Positions 53,166 through 62,025 are shown, counted from the stretch's first letter. The stretch is 64,000 bases of DNA from Acidobacteriota bacterium (GCA_013289765.1 JABCZI010000011.1:1-64000), one strand, 5' to 3'. The notes: generated from the sequence alone by a model not told the origin. Numbers and translations are program-made.

Positions 53166-55955
53166 CTATGCGCTGCGCTTTCCGTTCCCGGAGAAATATC
53201 CCGTCAGCGCCTGGCCCGTATACGACTTCTTCACGCGTGCTACTTGTTCTGGCGTGCCTTGGGCCACGATGCGGCCGCCTTCTTCGCCGCCTTCGGGGCC
53301 GAGGTCGATGATCCAATCGGCGTTGCGGATCACGTCCAGATTGTGTTCGATGATGATGATCGAATTGCCCAGGTCGGTCAACCGGTGCAACACGTCGAGG
53401 AGCTTTTTCACGTCGTCGAAGTGGAGACCGGTGGTTGGTTCGTCGAGCAGATAAAGAGTTTTGCCGGTCTGGCGCTTGCTTAGTTCGCGGGCCAGTTTGA
53501 TGCGCTGGGCTTCGCCGCCGGAGAGCGTGACCGCAGATTGGCCGAGATGAATGTAACCGAGGCCGACGTCGACCAGAGTTTGCAACTTCTGCTTTACCTG
53601 CGGAATGTTTTCGAGAATGGGCAGCGCGTCGGAGACTGGCATCTCGAGCAGGTCGGCGATAGAGTTGCCATTGTATTTTACCGCCAGCGTTTCGCGGTTG
53701 TAGCGGCGTCCGCCGCAGACCTCGCAGAGAACGTAAACATCCGGCAAAAAATTCATCTCGATGCGGCGCTGGCCCTCGCCCTGGCAGGCCTCGCAACGTC
53801 CGCCGGGGACGTTGAAGGAAAATCGTCCGGGCTTGTAACCGCGCTCGCGCGCTTCGGGCAGCATGGCATAAATATCGCGAATCGCGGTGAACACGCCGGT
53901 ATAGGTTGCGGGATTCGAGCGCGGGGTGCGGCCGATCGGGGATTGGTCGATGCGAATGACTTTGTCGATATTCTCCGCGCCGACGATCGATTTATGCTCG
54001 CCAGATTTTTCGCGCGAGCGATAAAGTTGCCGCGCCAGTGCACGGTAAAGGATGTCGTTGACCAGCGTCGATTTTCCTGAGCCTGAAACTCCCGTCACCA
54101 CCGTCATCACGCCAAGCGGGAAAGTTACATCGAGATTCTTGAGATTATTTTCCTTCGCGCCGAGAATGGTCAGAGCCGCGCCATTCGCCTGGCGGCGCTC
54201 AGACAGCATGTCAATCCGAACTCTGCCGGAGATGTAAGCGCCGGTAAGAGAGTTGGGCTCTCGCATGATTTCTTCCGGAGTGCCATGGGCGACGAGGCCT
54301 CCGCCATGGCGTCCAGCGCCGGGACCGAGATCGATTACATAGTCGGCGCGCCGGATGGTTTCTTCGTCGTGCTCAACGACCAGCACGGTGTTGCCGAGAT
54401 CGCGTAGATTTTCGAGCGCGGTTAGCAGGCGTCCGTTGTCGCGATGGTGCAAACCGATGGAAGGCTCGTCGAGCACGTAGAGCACTCCGCGCAGCTTGGA
54501 CCCGATCTGAGTAGCGAGACGAATGCGCTGCCCTTCACCGCCGGAAAGAGTGGAGGCCGAGCGGTCGAGCGAAATGTAGTTGAGTCCCACGGCATTCAGG
54601 AATTGCAGGCGCTCGACTACTTCGTGCATGACCCGGCCGGCAATCTTTTCTTCCCGGCCAGCAAGCTTGATGCTGCGCGCAACTTCGAGCGCTTTGGAAA
54701 TTGGCAACGCGGTGAAATCGGCGATTGACATGCCGTTCACTTTTACTGCAAGGCTTTCGGGACGCAGGCGCTTCCCATGACATGCCGGACAGTCGGTCGC
54801 GGACATGTGATCCATTAGCCAATCGCGGTAGCCTTCGGAAGTTGATTCTTCGAGATTCTGTTTCAAATATCCGAAAATTCCTCGGAAGCCAGTTTTGCCG
54901 CGGCCGGATTCGCCGTTCAATAGCAGGTCCTGGATCTTCTCGGGAAATTTTTCAAAGGGCGTGTTCAGATCGATGCCGTGCGCGGTAGAGGTTACTTGCA
55001 GTGCGTGAATCAGGCCCTGCGATGCCGAACCCGGCCCGAGTCCGCCATCGAGCAGCGGCTTCGACCAGTCGGTGATAACTTTCGCGGGATCGAAATCGTA
55101 ACGGCTGCCGAGGCCGTGGCAATCGGGACAGGCTCCGTACATACTGTTGAAGGAAAATGAACGCGGCTCGAGTTGCGGCACGCTGATGCCGCAATCCGGG
55201 CAGGCAAGCTTCTCGGAATAAAGTGTTTCTTCGCCGCCAACCACTGCCACATGTACCAGTCCGCCGGCCAACTTCATCGCGAGACCGACCGACATTTCCA
55301 GGCGATGTTCGATTCCGGGCTTGACCAGCAGACGGTCGATCACGACTTCGATGGTGTGGTTCTTGCGCTTGTCGAGATTGAGGTCGTCGTCCAAATTCAC
55401 AATTTCGCCATCGACGCGGGCGCGCGTGTAGCCATGCTTGAGCAGCGTCTCCATCTCTTTTTTGAATTCGCCTTTGCGTCCGCGAACGATTGGCGCGAGA
55501 ACCATCACGCGATCTTCCGGCGTGAGCGCCATCACGCGCTGGACAATTTGCTCGGCGGACTGCCGGCTGATAGGGCGCCCGCATTTCGGGCAATGCGGGA
55601 TTCCAATCGAAGCGAATAACAGGCGAAGATAGTCATAGATCTCGGTTATCGTGCCCACGGTCGAGCGCGGGCTGCGGCTGGTGGTCTTTTGCTCGATCGA
55701 AATCGACGGGCTAAGTCCATCAATGGAGTCGACGTCGGGACGCTCCATCTGGTCCAGAAACTGGCGGGCGTAGGTGGAGAGCGTCTCCACGTAACGGCGC
55801 TGGCCTTCGGCGTAAATCGTGTCGAATGCTAGAGATGACTTGCCCGAGCCGCTCAGGCCGGTGACCACGGTGAGAGTGTTTCGAGGGATTTCAACGTCGA
55901 TATTTTTGAGGTTATGCTGGCGCGCCCCGCGGACCGAAATCTTGGTAATGGCCAT
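53166..55955 (-). CDS. uvrA: Excinuclease ABC subunit A
   Basis: UvrA, 929 residues, damage recognition in nucleotide excision repair. Two ABC modules: first P-loop [17 protein letters not shown] at about 31-47 and second [18 protein letters not shown] at about 625. ABC signatures [17 protein letters not shown] and [17 protein letters not shown] are both intact. The insertion zinc modules are [25 protein letters not shown] and CEAC.../CEVCGG. Length is normal (E. coli 940). ATG start; convergent repeats follow the gene. Confidence 0.98.
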   Translation of the reverse strand: MAITKISVRGARQHNLKNIDVEIPRNTLTVVTGLSGSGKSSLAFDTIYAEGQRRYVETLSTYARQFLDQMERPDVDSIDGLSPSISIEQKTTSRSPRSTVGTITEIYDYLRLLFASIGIPHCPKCGRPISRQSAEQIVQRVMALTPEDRVMVLAPIVRGRKGEFKKEMETLLKHGYTRARVDGEIVNLDDDLNLDKRKNHTIEVVIDRLLVKPGIEHRLEMSVGLAMKLAGGLVHVAVVGGEETLYSEKLACPDCGISVPQLEPRSFSFNSMYGACPDCHGLGSRYDFDPAKVITDWSKPLLDGGLGPGSASQGLIHALQVTSTAHGIDLNTPFEKFPEKIQDLLLNGESGRGKTGFRGIFGYLKQNLEESTSEGYRDWLMDHMSATDCPACHGKRLRPESLAVKVNGMSIADFTALPISKALEVARSIKLAGREEKIAGRVMHEVVERLQFLNAVGLNYISLDRSASTLSGGEGQRIRLATQIGSKLRGVLYVLDEPSIGLHHRDNGRLLTALENLRDLGNTVLVVEHDEETIRRADYVIDLGPGAGRHGGGLVAHGTPEEIMREPNSLTGAYISGRVRIDMLSERRQANGAALTILGAKENNLKNLDVTFPLGVMTVVTGVSGSGKSTLVNDILYRALARQLYRSREKSGEHKSIVGAENIDKVIRIDQSPIGRTPRSNPATYTGVFTAIRDIYAMLPEARERGYKPGRFSFNVPGGRCEACQGEGQRRIEMNFLPDVYVLCEVCGGRRYNRETLAVKYNGNSIADLLEMPVSDALPILENIPQVKQKLQTLVDVGLGYIHLGQSAVTLSGGEAQRIKLARELSKRQTGKTLYLLDEPTTGLHFDDVKKLLDVLHRLTDLGNSIIIIEHNLDVIRNADWIIDLGPEGGEEGGRIVAQGTPEQVARVKKSYTGQALTGYFSGNGKRSA

Positions 55956-56168
55956 TTGGTGTGAGGCTGATTGCCCTTCCGTAATGTCGACAGGTCTGCA
56001 GGGATGTTCGACAGTAGGTATGCGCAGCTCTACTCCGTATTTTACTACGGCGCATCTGGGTCGTCACTAGCGGCGGGCGCGAACGCGGGTAGATTGAAGA
56101 AAACCGCATAGACGAAATTTAGGGTTGCGGCATCTGATTACTGCCAATTCGCAAAGGGTGGTTGAACT

Positions 56169-56366
56169 GTGATTTCGCTTTTCATGCCTCTGATTCTCTG
56201 CTTCACTGTGGCGCTCTCCGTTGGAATTGGCGTACTGGCGGCTTATGCGGCCGTATTTGGAATTCTGCAGGCTTGCGGCCGGGCATCGCAGCAGCAGCTA
56301 CGGCCGGCGGAAATAAGGCCGCGACTGCTTCTGGTGCCTACGCAGAACCATGCTAGCGGCGACTAG
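56169..56366 (+). CDS. Small single-helix membrane protein
   Basis: 65 residues from GTG 56169. The N-terminal 35 residues form one long hydrophobic segment (PLILCFTVALSVGIGVLAAY, AAVFGILQA), followed by a polar basic tail. GGGTGG sits about nine bases before the GTG. Function unknown; small one-helix proteins like this are frequent in Acidobacteria. Confidence 0.5.
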   Translation: MISLFMPLILCFTVALSVGIGVLAAYAAVFGILQACGRASQQQLRPAEIRPRLLLVPTQNHASGD

Positions 56367-56646
56367 GAACCTCTCCTAGACCCATCTGGACTAGCAGACA
56401 ATCCTATCCTCAGGCAATTTTCTTGCGGCAATTTTTTTGGCAATCGTCCTTTCGAGCAGAATTCCTAACGAAGAGGCGGCCGCATCTGCTGGACGTCTTT
56501 CCCGATTTCCCAAATCGACGCGCCTTCGCAAAGACTGAGCAATTCTTAACAGATCAGAATCCCCTGCCGAAGATAGTTTGAGTCGGTTGACGAGTGGCGC
56601 AGGCAAAGGGTAGCGGCGGGCATTCTTCCTTGGAGGAAATTCGCGG

Positions 56647-56856
56647 ATGATGAGGAGAATACCTTTTGCCGATCCTACTCCCGATCCTTGTCCCGACCCT
56701 TCTCCCGAACTGGAGCCAAGGATCGAGCCGGAGCGTCAGCCTGAGGACTTCAAGCCATTAGAACTGCTGCCTGCCGCAGCGAAGGCTGTGTTCCAGTGGC
56801 CTGCAGATTGTGCGTGGCCGTTCGTTGATGGGGATGAGACGGCGAGACCTAAGTGA
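56647..56856 (+). CDS. Low-complexity short ORF (PDP/PEP repeats)
   Basis: 69 residues, MMRRIPFADPTPDPCPDPSP then ELEPRIEPERQPEDF. Proline, aspartate and glutamate dominate. GGAGG lies about 12 bases upstream, at the edge of useful distance. Could be a real secreted or disordered protein, but the composition also fits a chance frame. The 280 bases before it hold nothing recognisable. Confidence 0.35.
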   Translation: MMRRIPFADPTPDPCPDPSPELEPRIEPERQPEDFKPLELLPAAAKAVFQWPADCAWPFVDGDETARPK

Positions 56857-56878
56857 AAGGCTTCGACGCAAGATGACA

Positions 56879-57727
56879 TCAGGCCGCCACTGACTTCTGC
56901 ATGACCTTCATGTAGCTCTCCATCGACTGAGTTAGCTGCGCGTCGACCTCATCGGCGATGGTCATGACGTCAGGCAGGAGCAAGCTGAAATCCAGGAAAC
57001 TCATATTGTGTTGCAAGGTGCCAAATAGTGTCACCTGGAGTATTCGCGAATCATGCACCAGCATCGCTGGAGTGTAGCCTTGCTCATAACGCAGCTCGCC
57101 ATGAGCCACGGCGGCGGAGGAAAAAGCGGCCTCGCTGTCCTTGTTAGTGGCGGGGGGCTTTCGCAGGCGGACGATTAGATCTTCAATCAGTTTAGGTAGA
57201 TGCCCCGTGCGTTCCATGTCGCTGAGATGAATGTGATTGAGTTCGTTGCTCCCATTTACTCGCGTCAACCAGTCTTCCACTATACCGCCCGAACAGCGCT
57301 GCAGGATCGCGGCCACTCTTTCCTTTTCTATCCGCTCGGCAGGTTTGCGAGCCATCAGCTTATCTTCAAGGAGTTCCGCAACTTTCCCTGCTTCGAAGGG
57401 CTTGACCAGGATTTCGTCCGCTTCCAATAGGATAGCGGCCATGGCGCTCTGCACGTCGGGGTATCCGCTAACTAGCAGGGTCAACGCCTCGGGCTGTAAA
57501 TGGCGCATGGATGTAATCACGGTGAAACCATCGCCGGGGTTCGGCATGTGCAGGTCGGTAATGAGCACGTCGAAGGGCTCTACCGTAATCAGCTTCAAAG
57601 CTTCAGTTACGTTAGCCGCCGCGATTACCTCAAAACCTTTCTTTTCCAGGGTGGCGCTCATCATGGCGCGAACGGAGTCATCATCATCCACGAGCAGGAT
57701 TTTATGCACAACAGGAGGGTAAGGCAT
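56879..57727 (-). CDS. Response regulator with RsbRD-like helical output domain
   Basis: 282 residues. Receiver at 8-125: acidic cluster Asp14-Asp17 (LLVDDDDSVRAMM), phospho-acceptor Asp58 (DVLITDLHMPNPG), Ser87, Lys109 (ILVKPFEAGK). The C-terminal half is all-helical, with LQRCSGGIVEDWLTRV and HGELRYEQGYTPAMLVHDSR, resembling the RsbRD N-terminal/sensor-globin-like domain rather than a DNA-binding one, so the output is probably protein-protein. AGAGG nine bases before the ATG. No kinase gene is adjacent. Divergent from a candidate RNA. Confidence 0.85.
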   Translation of the reverse strand: MPYPPVVHKILLVDDDDSVRAMMSATLEKKGFEVIAAANVTEALKLITVEPFDVLITDLHMPNPGDGFTVITSMRHLQPEALTLLVSGYPDVQSAMAAILLEADEILVKPFEAGKVAELLEDKLMARKPAERIEKERVAAILQRCSGGIVEDWLTRVNGSNELNHIHLSDMERTGHLPKLIEDLIVRLRKPPATNKDSEAAFSSAAVAHGELRYEQGYTPAMLVHDSRILQVTLFGTLQHNMSFLDFSLLLPDVMTIADEVDAQLTQSMESYMKVMQKSVAA

Positions 57728-57771
57728 CTAGGGGAACCTCTCAGTAATCACAGTATGACGTGTTTCGATTT

Positions 57772-57802
57772 TTGAAGATGATCAAAATGGCACAGTTATT
57801 AA
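57772..57802 (+). promoter_or_regulatory. Possible promoter for the candidate RNA
   Basis: TTGAAG (57772-57777), 18 bases, TTATTA (57796-57801). A weak match; it would start transcription near 57808. Confidence 0.3.
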
Positions 57803-57807
57803 GATAG

Positions 57808-57945
57808 TTAGTAGGTATGGTTACTTCTGTACGTCGTAAACGCGGCCACGGGTTAGTGGCGGGAAACCGATCATTCGGACCCTTAATGGCCGCGGCACTA
57901 TGCCACACGACTCGGACCGGGCTCGAATGGGCCCGGCCTTTTTTT
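57808..57945 (+). ncRNA. Candidate structured RNA with intrinsic terminator
   Basis: CGCGGCCA (57841-57848) pairs with TGGCCGCG (57887-57894), an 8-bp outer stem. Inside, GGGT (57850-57853) pairs with ACCC (57879-57882), and either CGG-GAAA-CCG (57860-57869, a GNRA tetraloop) or CCGA-TCAT-TCGG (57867-57878) can form, but not both. Then GGCACTATGCC hairpin, then the terminator at 57917-57945. It is not a recognised riboswitch. A weak ORF of the same strand spans it, but the base pairing argues for RNA. Confidence 0.45.
57917..57945 (+). terminator. Intrinsic terminator after the candidate RNA
   Basis: CCGGGC (57917-57922), TCGAATGG loop, GCCCGG (57931-57936), CC, then seven Ts (57939-57945). 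The clearest rho-independent terminator of the window. Confidence 0.8.
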
Positions 57946-57996
57946 GAGGTTGGGAATAGAGCGTATGATGGGTCGTCCAAGAGAGTTGAGATATCA

Positions 57997-58206
57997 ATGT
58001 CAGCCAACAGCTTTGCGATTTGTTCTCATCGAATCGCTATCCTAATGTCGAGCGCGGGGCGTTTTCTGGAGTGCAGAGATTGCCAGCGGAACTTCGCGTT
58101 TCCAACGGGGACCCATTATCCGACCATAGCGAAACAGTTTGAATCTCATTCGTGTTCGCCGGTCCCTTCGAAAGATAATAAGGCGAGCAGCTCTCGCTCG
58201 AAATAG
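57997..58206 (+). CDS. Small zinc-finger-like protein
   Basis: 69 residues from ATG 57997 (an alternative ATG is 58045). The centre is GRFLECRDCQRNFAFPTGTH followed by YPTIAKQFESHSC: a CxxC and an H-x2-C end, an apparent zinc finger. The surrounding frame is open upstream to 57817. A purine-rich AGAGAGTTGAGA lies before 57997. It follows the candidate RNA and its terminator on the same strand. Function unknown. Confidence 0.5.
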   Translation: MSANSFAICSHRIAILMSSAGRFLECRDCQRNFAFPTGTHYPTIAKQFESHSCSPVPSKDNKASSSRSK

Positions 58207-58384
58207 GTTTCCTTCGCCCGGACATAACGCCCGTTGTGCATTGAAGTCTAGAACGGGAAACGGATCGACAGAATCGGAATGTGGTTTGTTTGGCGGAATG
58301 AAGTCGTGGCGATTCGAACCCGCCGCGCGAGGTTTTGATGAACCACTCACCTTTGGCTCTCGCTTGAGCTCGCTAGGGAAACGA

Positions 58385-59899
58385 TCAGAAGGTGAAACGA
58401 GCACCGACTGTCGGAGCAAAATTGTTGTTGGAGTTATAGGGGACGCCCGGGCCATGAGGAATGGCGATGGCCAGGCCGCCGCTCACCCAGGAATACGCAA
58501 TTCCGGCAAAGCCGTCGAAGCGCTTGGTGAAGTGATGATCCACAAAGAGCGACCCCTCGTTGAGGGTGCCCGCGCAGGAACTGCGGAAACTGGCGGGCGA
58601 ACAGGCCGGCGGAACACGGAAGTCGTTTTGCCGCTGTTGATACCATGAGAAAGTGAAGTCGGTTTTGCTGCGGTAGGTATACTTCACGCCCGTCCACCAG
58701 ATATTCACTAACTTTTCAGAATCAAGATTCTTGTCTTCAACTCCGCTCATGTTATAACCGCCCTGGTCCGAGGCGCCAACGCCCAACGGGTTCTTCGGGT
58801 TGTTCTGCCAGATGTATTCGTAGCCGGCAAAAAACTTGAACGGGTCCCACGTGTACTTAGCAGCGACCATAACTGCGTAGTTGTCGGTCACGATGCCATA
58901 TACGGTGTCGTTCGGGTCGGTCAGATTCGTCCCGGTGATGGGGTTTGTATTGATGCTGTCGGTGGTTGACTGATAGGACGCCGTCGGACTCTGAGGCCCC
59001 AGCAAGGGGTTCAATACGCTAATCGCCTGGTTGTAATGTTGGGGGACGATGTCGGCGGAGAACTTGCCGTAGTTTGCGCCGAGGTCGAATCCATAGGCGT
59101 TGTTATGCGCCGATTCCGGCGTACAGGTGGTCGCGCTCCAGGTTGACGAGGCCGAGTAGCAACCGCCGGAACCGTCGGCAAACTTATACATCGCACCGAA
59201 ATGGACCGGGCCATAGGTGATGCGATACTTCACGGCGTCATCCCAACGGCTGTTTTCGGTGTCGCCGCCGCCTGCCATTGTGCCGTTATATCCGATGTAG
59301 GAAAAGGCGTAGCTGCCGCCGGCCGGATCGTAAAGGAGCATCGCATCGGTACCGAGAGAGCGCTGCCGACCGAACGTCAGTGTGCCGAATTGCGTGGACG
59401 AAATACCAGCATAGATTTCGTCATTGAAGGGTTGTCCGGCGCGCGCGCCGTCGATGGCATACGAATAGCTGCTCCGGGGAAGGCCGTTGTTGATGATGTC
59501 AGTCTTTGATGCGTTGGCGAGCAGGCCGGACTGCGGATTGATGCCAGTGGAAGCGTTGAACACAACCGACCAGCCGGGCCGGAACTCTTCCTTGCCCCTG
59601 ATGCCCAGACCCGTCTGCTGCAGGTTGTTTGGTGCAACGAGAAATCGATGTTGAAAGCCGTTCCGGTTTACCAGTGATGCGCCTTCATAGTTATAGCCGT
59701 TTTCCGGTAAGCCGTGACTCACCCAGCCGACGCCGATGTCGTACGCACCGTACAGCGTGATGCCGTGCCAGGTCAGCGTGCAATCGGTGGTGGCGAACTC
59801 GTGGCCGCTGGTGCAGGGATCAGTGGTGCTCTGAGCGAAGATCAACGATGCCGAAAGCAAAAAACTAACCGCTGCGATAAACAGGTAGGCCTTGCGCAT
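58385..59899 (-). CDS. Outer-membrane porin, general-porin type
   Basis: 504 residues. Signal peptide of about 22 residues (AYLFIAAVSFLLSASLIFAQ). The mature part alternates beta strands with a first strand WHGITLYGAYDIGVGW, then QTGLGIRGKEEFRPGWSVVF, FGTLTFGRQRSLG and a final strand APTVGARFTF ending in Phe, the outer-membrane signature. Trimeric 16-strand porins of the OmpC/Porin_4 type are the nearest match. GGAGG lies five bases before the ATG. It faces the molybdate regulator across a 169-base region with a dyad. Confidence 0.85.
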   Translation of the reverse strand: MRKAYLFIAAVSFLLSASLIFAQSTTDPCTSGHEFATTDCTLTWHGITLYGAYDIGVGWVSHGLPENGYNYEGASLVNRNGFQHRFLVAPNNLQQTGLGIRGKEEFRPGWSVVFNASTGINPQSGLLANASKTDIINNGLPRSSYSYAIDGARAGQPFNDEIYAGISSTQFGTLTFGRQRSLGTDAMLLYDPAGGSYAFSYIGYNGTMAGGGDTENSRWDDAVKYRITYGPVHFGAMYKFADGSGGCYSASSTWSATTCTPESAHNNAYGFDLGANYGKFSADIVPQHYNQAISVLNPLLGPQSPTASYQSTTDSINTNPITGTNLTDPNDTVYGIVTDNYAVMVAAKYTWDPFKFFAGYEYIWQNNPKNPLGVGASDQGGYNMSGVEDKNLDSEKLVNIWWTGVKYTYRSKTDFTFSWYQQRQNDFRVPPACSPASFRSSCAGTLNEGSLFVDHHFTKRFDGFAGIAYSWVSGGLAIAIPHGPGVPYNSNNNFAPTVGARFTF

Positions 59900-59949
59900 A
59901 GCGCCTCCAATTGAGTCGAGGTTTACAGGAAACCGAGAAGTGTATTGCA

Positions 59950-59996
59950 GATACGATAATTATATCAATTACTACACGGTTCAATGTTATTGTATC
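59950..59996. promoter_or_regulatory. Operator-like inverted repeat GATACGATAA/TTATTGTATC
   Basis: GATACGATAA (59950-59959) and TTATTGTATC (59987-59996) match when inverted except at one base, in an AT-rich stretch. It lies between the porin and the HTH-Mop gene and overlaps a possible -35 for TATACT at 60008-60013. Confidence 0.5.
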
Positions 59997-60030
59997 GCCT
60001 CATGGGGTATACTGGGCGACGGGCAGCTTG

Positions 60031-60059
60031 TTGACCGCAACTTTCGTTGACTGTAGGAT
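60031..60059 (+). promoter_or_regulatory. Promoter of the HTH-Mop gene, leaderless layout
   Basis: TTGACC (60031-60036), 17-bp spacer, TAGGAT (60054-60059). The ATG is at 60069, nine bases after the -10, so transcription would begin two or three bases before it. Confidence 0.6.
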
Positions 60060-60068
60060 TTCGTTCCG

Positions 60069-60503
60069 ATGCCAAGGAACGGACAATCCGCGCACAAGAA
60101 TGAGGAGTTGCTAAAGCTGCGGGACGCGGCTTTGCAATTAGGAATCAGTTTCCCCACGATTAAGCAGTGGATTTACAAGAAAAAGCTGCGCAGCATTCGC
60201 ACGGCGGGGGGACACCACCGCATTCCACAGAGCGAAGTGGACCGGCTGCTTTTCAGAACGCGGGGTAGAACGGAGAAAGAACGCAACCTGGTAATCCGCC
60301 GCGTTAGCGGACGCAATCAACTGGTGGGACGAATCGATGCTGTCCGTATTAGCGGCCTGATGGCGGAGGTAAAGATTTCGATTGGGGGTCAGCAGATCAC
60401 ATCGATTATCACCGCGAGCTCGGCGCGGGAGATGCAATTGAAAGCCGGGCAGACTGCTGCCGCGCTCATCAAAGCCACCGAAGTGATGATTCTGCGAGTT
60501 TGA
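60069..60503 (+). CDS. Molybdenum-binding transcriptional regulator (excisionase/MerR-type HTH plus Mop/TOBE)
   Basis: 144 residues. Residues 12-58 are a winged helix-turn-helix like MerR or excisionase (LRDAALQLGISFPTIKQWIY, RTAGGHHRIPQSEVDRLL). Residues 77-143 are a Mop domain (SGRNQLVGRIDAVRISGLMA, ending ATEVMILRV). It resembles a small ModE substitute: molybdate or molybdopterin binding to the Mop part would alter DNA binding. It opens the cluster with the molybdopterin-fold protein, a stand-alone Mop protein and ModA. Confidence 0.85.
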   Translation: MPRNGQSAHKNEELLKLRDAALQLGISFPTIKQWIYKKKLRSIRTAGGHHRIPQSEVDRLLFRTRGRTEKERNLVIRRVSGRNQLVGRIDAVRISGLMAEVKISIGGQQITSIITASSAREMQLKAGQTAAALIKATEVMILRV

Positions 60504-60504
60504 C

Positions 60505-60990
60505 ATGAGAAATCGACTCTTCTTTTCGACCCTGCTCTTAACTCTGACCCTGCAGAGTGCGTTGGCGCGTTCGCAGCAGCTAACCATTCAAGATGAGACC
60601 GGAAAACAGGCTTCGCTAGCACGGGCAGAAGTTGAAGCCTTGCCGCATATCAAGGTAACTACCAGCACTTCTGGTGAGCCTGCAACTTTCGAGGGCGTCG
60701 CTCTTAAAGCAGTGTTGGAGAAAGCGGGAATTAAATTTGGGGAGACGCTAAAAGGCAAGCGGCTGGCGTCATGTATGTTGGTGGAGGCTGCTGATGGTTA
60801 TCGTGTTGTGATTGCGCTGCCCGAATTGGACCCGGCATTCACCGACAAGCAGATTCTTCTGGTTTTCCTGAAAGATGGCAAGCCGCTGAATGATAAGGAG
60901 GGCCCCTATCGGATCGTGATACCCGATGAGAAAAGAATGGCGCGCTGGGTGAGGCAGGTGACTGGCCTGAAGATCGTGGCTGTGCAGTGA
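60505..60990 (+). CDS. Small secreted molybdopterin-dependent-oxidoreductase-fold protein
   Basis: 161 residues. Signal peptide (MRNRLFFSTLLLTLTLQSAL). The mature part is a short form of the oxidoreductase molybdopterin fold: VTTSTSGEPATFEGVALKAV, LVEAADGYRVVIALPELDPA and NDKEGPYRIVIPDEKRMARW. It lacks the heme/dimerisation domains and the cysteine ligand of sulfite-oxidase types, so a full catalytic site is doubtful; it may bind molybdopterin or a related ligand. It starts one base after the HTH-Mop stop, so an operon is likely. Confidence 0.75.
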   Translation: MRNRLFFSTLLLTLTLQSALARSQQLTIQDETGKQASLARAEVEALPHIKVTTSTSGEPATFEGVALKAVLEKAGIKFGETLKGKRLASCMLVEAADGYRVVIALPELDPAFTDKQILLVFLKDGKPLNDKEGPYRIVIPDEKRMARWVRQVTGLKIVAVQ

Positions 60991-60996
60991 ACCGTC

Positions 60997-61203
60997 TCAG
61001 TCCTTTTGAATCATGACTTCGGTAGCTTTGACGACAGCGGTGACGGTGTCGCCCTTCTTGAGCTTAAGTTCGTCTGCGCTGCGGCGTGTGATGGCACTCT
61101 CGATGAGATTGTCTCCAACCCGAACTGCGACGTGGGCCATGATATCGCCCAGCTGGATTTCCTCGATCTTCCCGCGGAGTTTGTTTCTGGCTGAGATTGG
61201 CAT
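60997..61203 (-). CDS. Stand-alone Mop (molbindin) protein
   Basis: 68 residues, one Mop/TOBE domain: SARNKLRGKIEEIQLGDIMA, then LIESAITRRSADELKLKKGD and the end KATEVMIQKD. Such proteins assemble as hexamers storing molybdate or tungstate. It is encoded opposite to its neighbours. TATAAT lies six bases before the ATG on the minus strand, with no SD, so its mRNA is probably leaderless. Confidence 0.9.
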   Translation of the reverse strand: MPISARNKLRGKIEEIQLGDIMAHVAVRVGDNLIESAITRRSADELKLKKGDTVTAVVKATEVMIQKD

Positions 61204-61209
61204 GCACTC

Positions 61210-61215
61210 ATTATA
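61210..61215 (-). promoter_or_regulatory. -10 box TATAAT of the Mop gene
   Basis: Perfect TATAAT six bases before the ATG at 61203, placing the transcription start on the start codon. TTCATT is at the -35 position with a 17-base spacer. Confidence 0.55.
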
Positions 61216-61233
61216 AGCCCAGGTGAGAATTCA

Positions 61234-62013
61234 ATGAACGGTCGAAGATTGAGCCTGATCGCGATCATAGCGGCCAGCTTGATCCCGCAAGTAAGTGTCG
61301 CGCAAGAAATAACCGTGGCGGCCGCCGCCGACCTTCAATTTGCCATGCAAGATGTGGCCGCGCGATTCCAGAAGGAAACAGGGGAGACGGTGAAAGCGAT
61401 CTACGGTTCGTCGGGCAACTTCTTTCAGCAGATTCAGAATGGCGCTCCCTTCGATATGTTCTTCTCCGCCAACCTCGAATTCCCGAAGAAGCTGGAAGGC
61501 GCTGGATTGACCGATCCCGGAAGTTACCACCAGTACGCACGGGGCAAGATCGTGATCTGGGTTCCGAAAGAATCGAAAGTCGATCTGACTTCCGGGATGC
61601 AAGCCCTTCTCGATCCTTCCATAAAGAAGATCGCCGTTGCGAATCCGCAACACGCCCCCTATGGCCAAGCTGCCGTCGCGGCGATGCAGAAGGAAGGCAT
61701 TTATGAAAAGGTGAAAGATAAATTTGTTCTGGGCGAAAACATTTCTCAGGCAGCCTCGTTCGTGGTCTCGGGTGCGGCCGATGTCGGCATCGTAGCTCTG
61801 TCGCTTACGTTGGCTCCAAACATGAAGGACAAAGGCCGTTACACAAATATTCCGGCCGGCGACTATCCGCCGATTGAGCAGGCATGCGTCATACTTGGCT
61901 CATCAAAAAATAAAGAGACCGCCCGACAATTCTTGTCGTTCATGAAGACCGCAGCGATTGGCGATGTATTGAGGAGTTACGGTTTCGACGTACAAAGTAA
62001 TTCGGCTAAATGA
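61234..62013 (+). CDS. modA: ModA, periplasmic molybdate-binding protein
   Basis: 259 residues. Signal peptide (LSLIAIIAASLIPQVSVAQE). Type-II periplasmic fold with the oxyanion loops AAAADLQFAMQDVA, YGSSGNFFQQIQNGAPFDMF and GAADVGIVALSLT. It hands molybdate to the ModBC ABC transporter, but no modB or modC follows; a minus-strand gene does, so the permease must be elsewhere or absent. AGGTGAGAATTC precedes the ATG. Confidence 0.93.
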   Translation: MNGRRLSLIAIIAASLIPQVSVAQEITVAAAADLQFAMQDVAARFQKETGETVKAIYGSSGNFFQQIQNGAPFDMFFSANLEFPKKLEGAGLTDPGSYHQYARGKIVIWVPKESKVDLTSGMQALLDPSIKKIAVANPQHAPYGQAAVAAMQKEGIYEKVKDKFVLGENISQAASFVVSGAADVGIVALSLTLAPNMKDKGRYTNIPAGDYPPIEQACVILGSSKNKETARQFLSFMKTAAIGDVLRSYGFDVQSNSAK

Positions 62014-62025
62014 TGATTGTGCAAT

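Noticed and set aside
56391-56606. 71-residue minus-strand frame in the gap after 56366
   Set aside because: No SD, no domain, and arginine-rich composition typical of a chance frame.
57817-57996. Extended reading frame through the candidate RNA
   Set aside because: It reads through a strong terminator and palindromic stems; the residues have no domain pattern until the zinc-finger part, so only the 57997 start is kept.
58291-58340. Minus-strand T-arm-like GGTTCGAAT with CCA end, suggesting a tRNA
   Set aside because: From the T-loop to the CCA there are 21 bases instead of 16, the T-stem does not pair, and no acceptor or D-arm partner exists upstream. At most a degenerate fragment.
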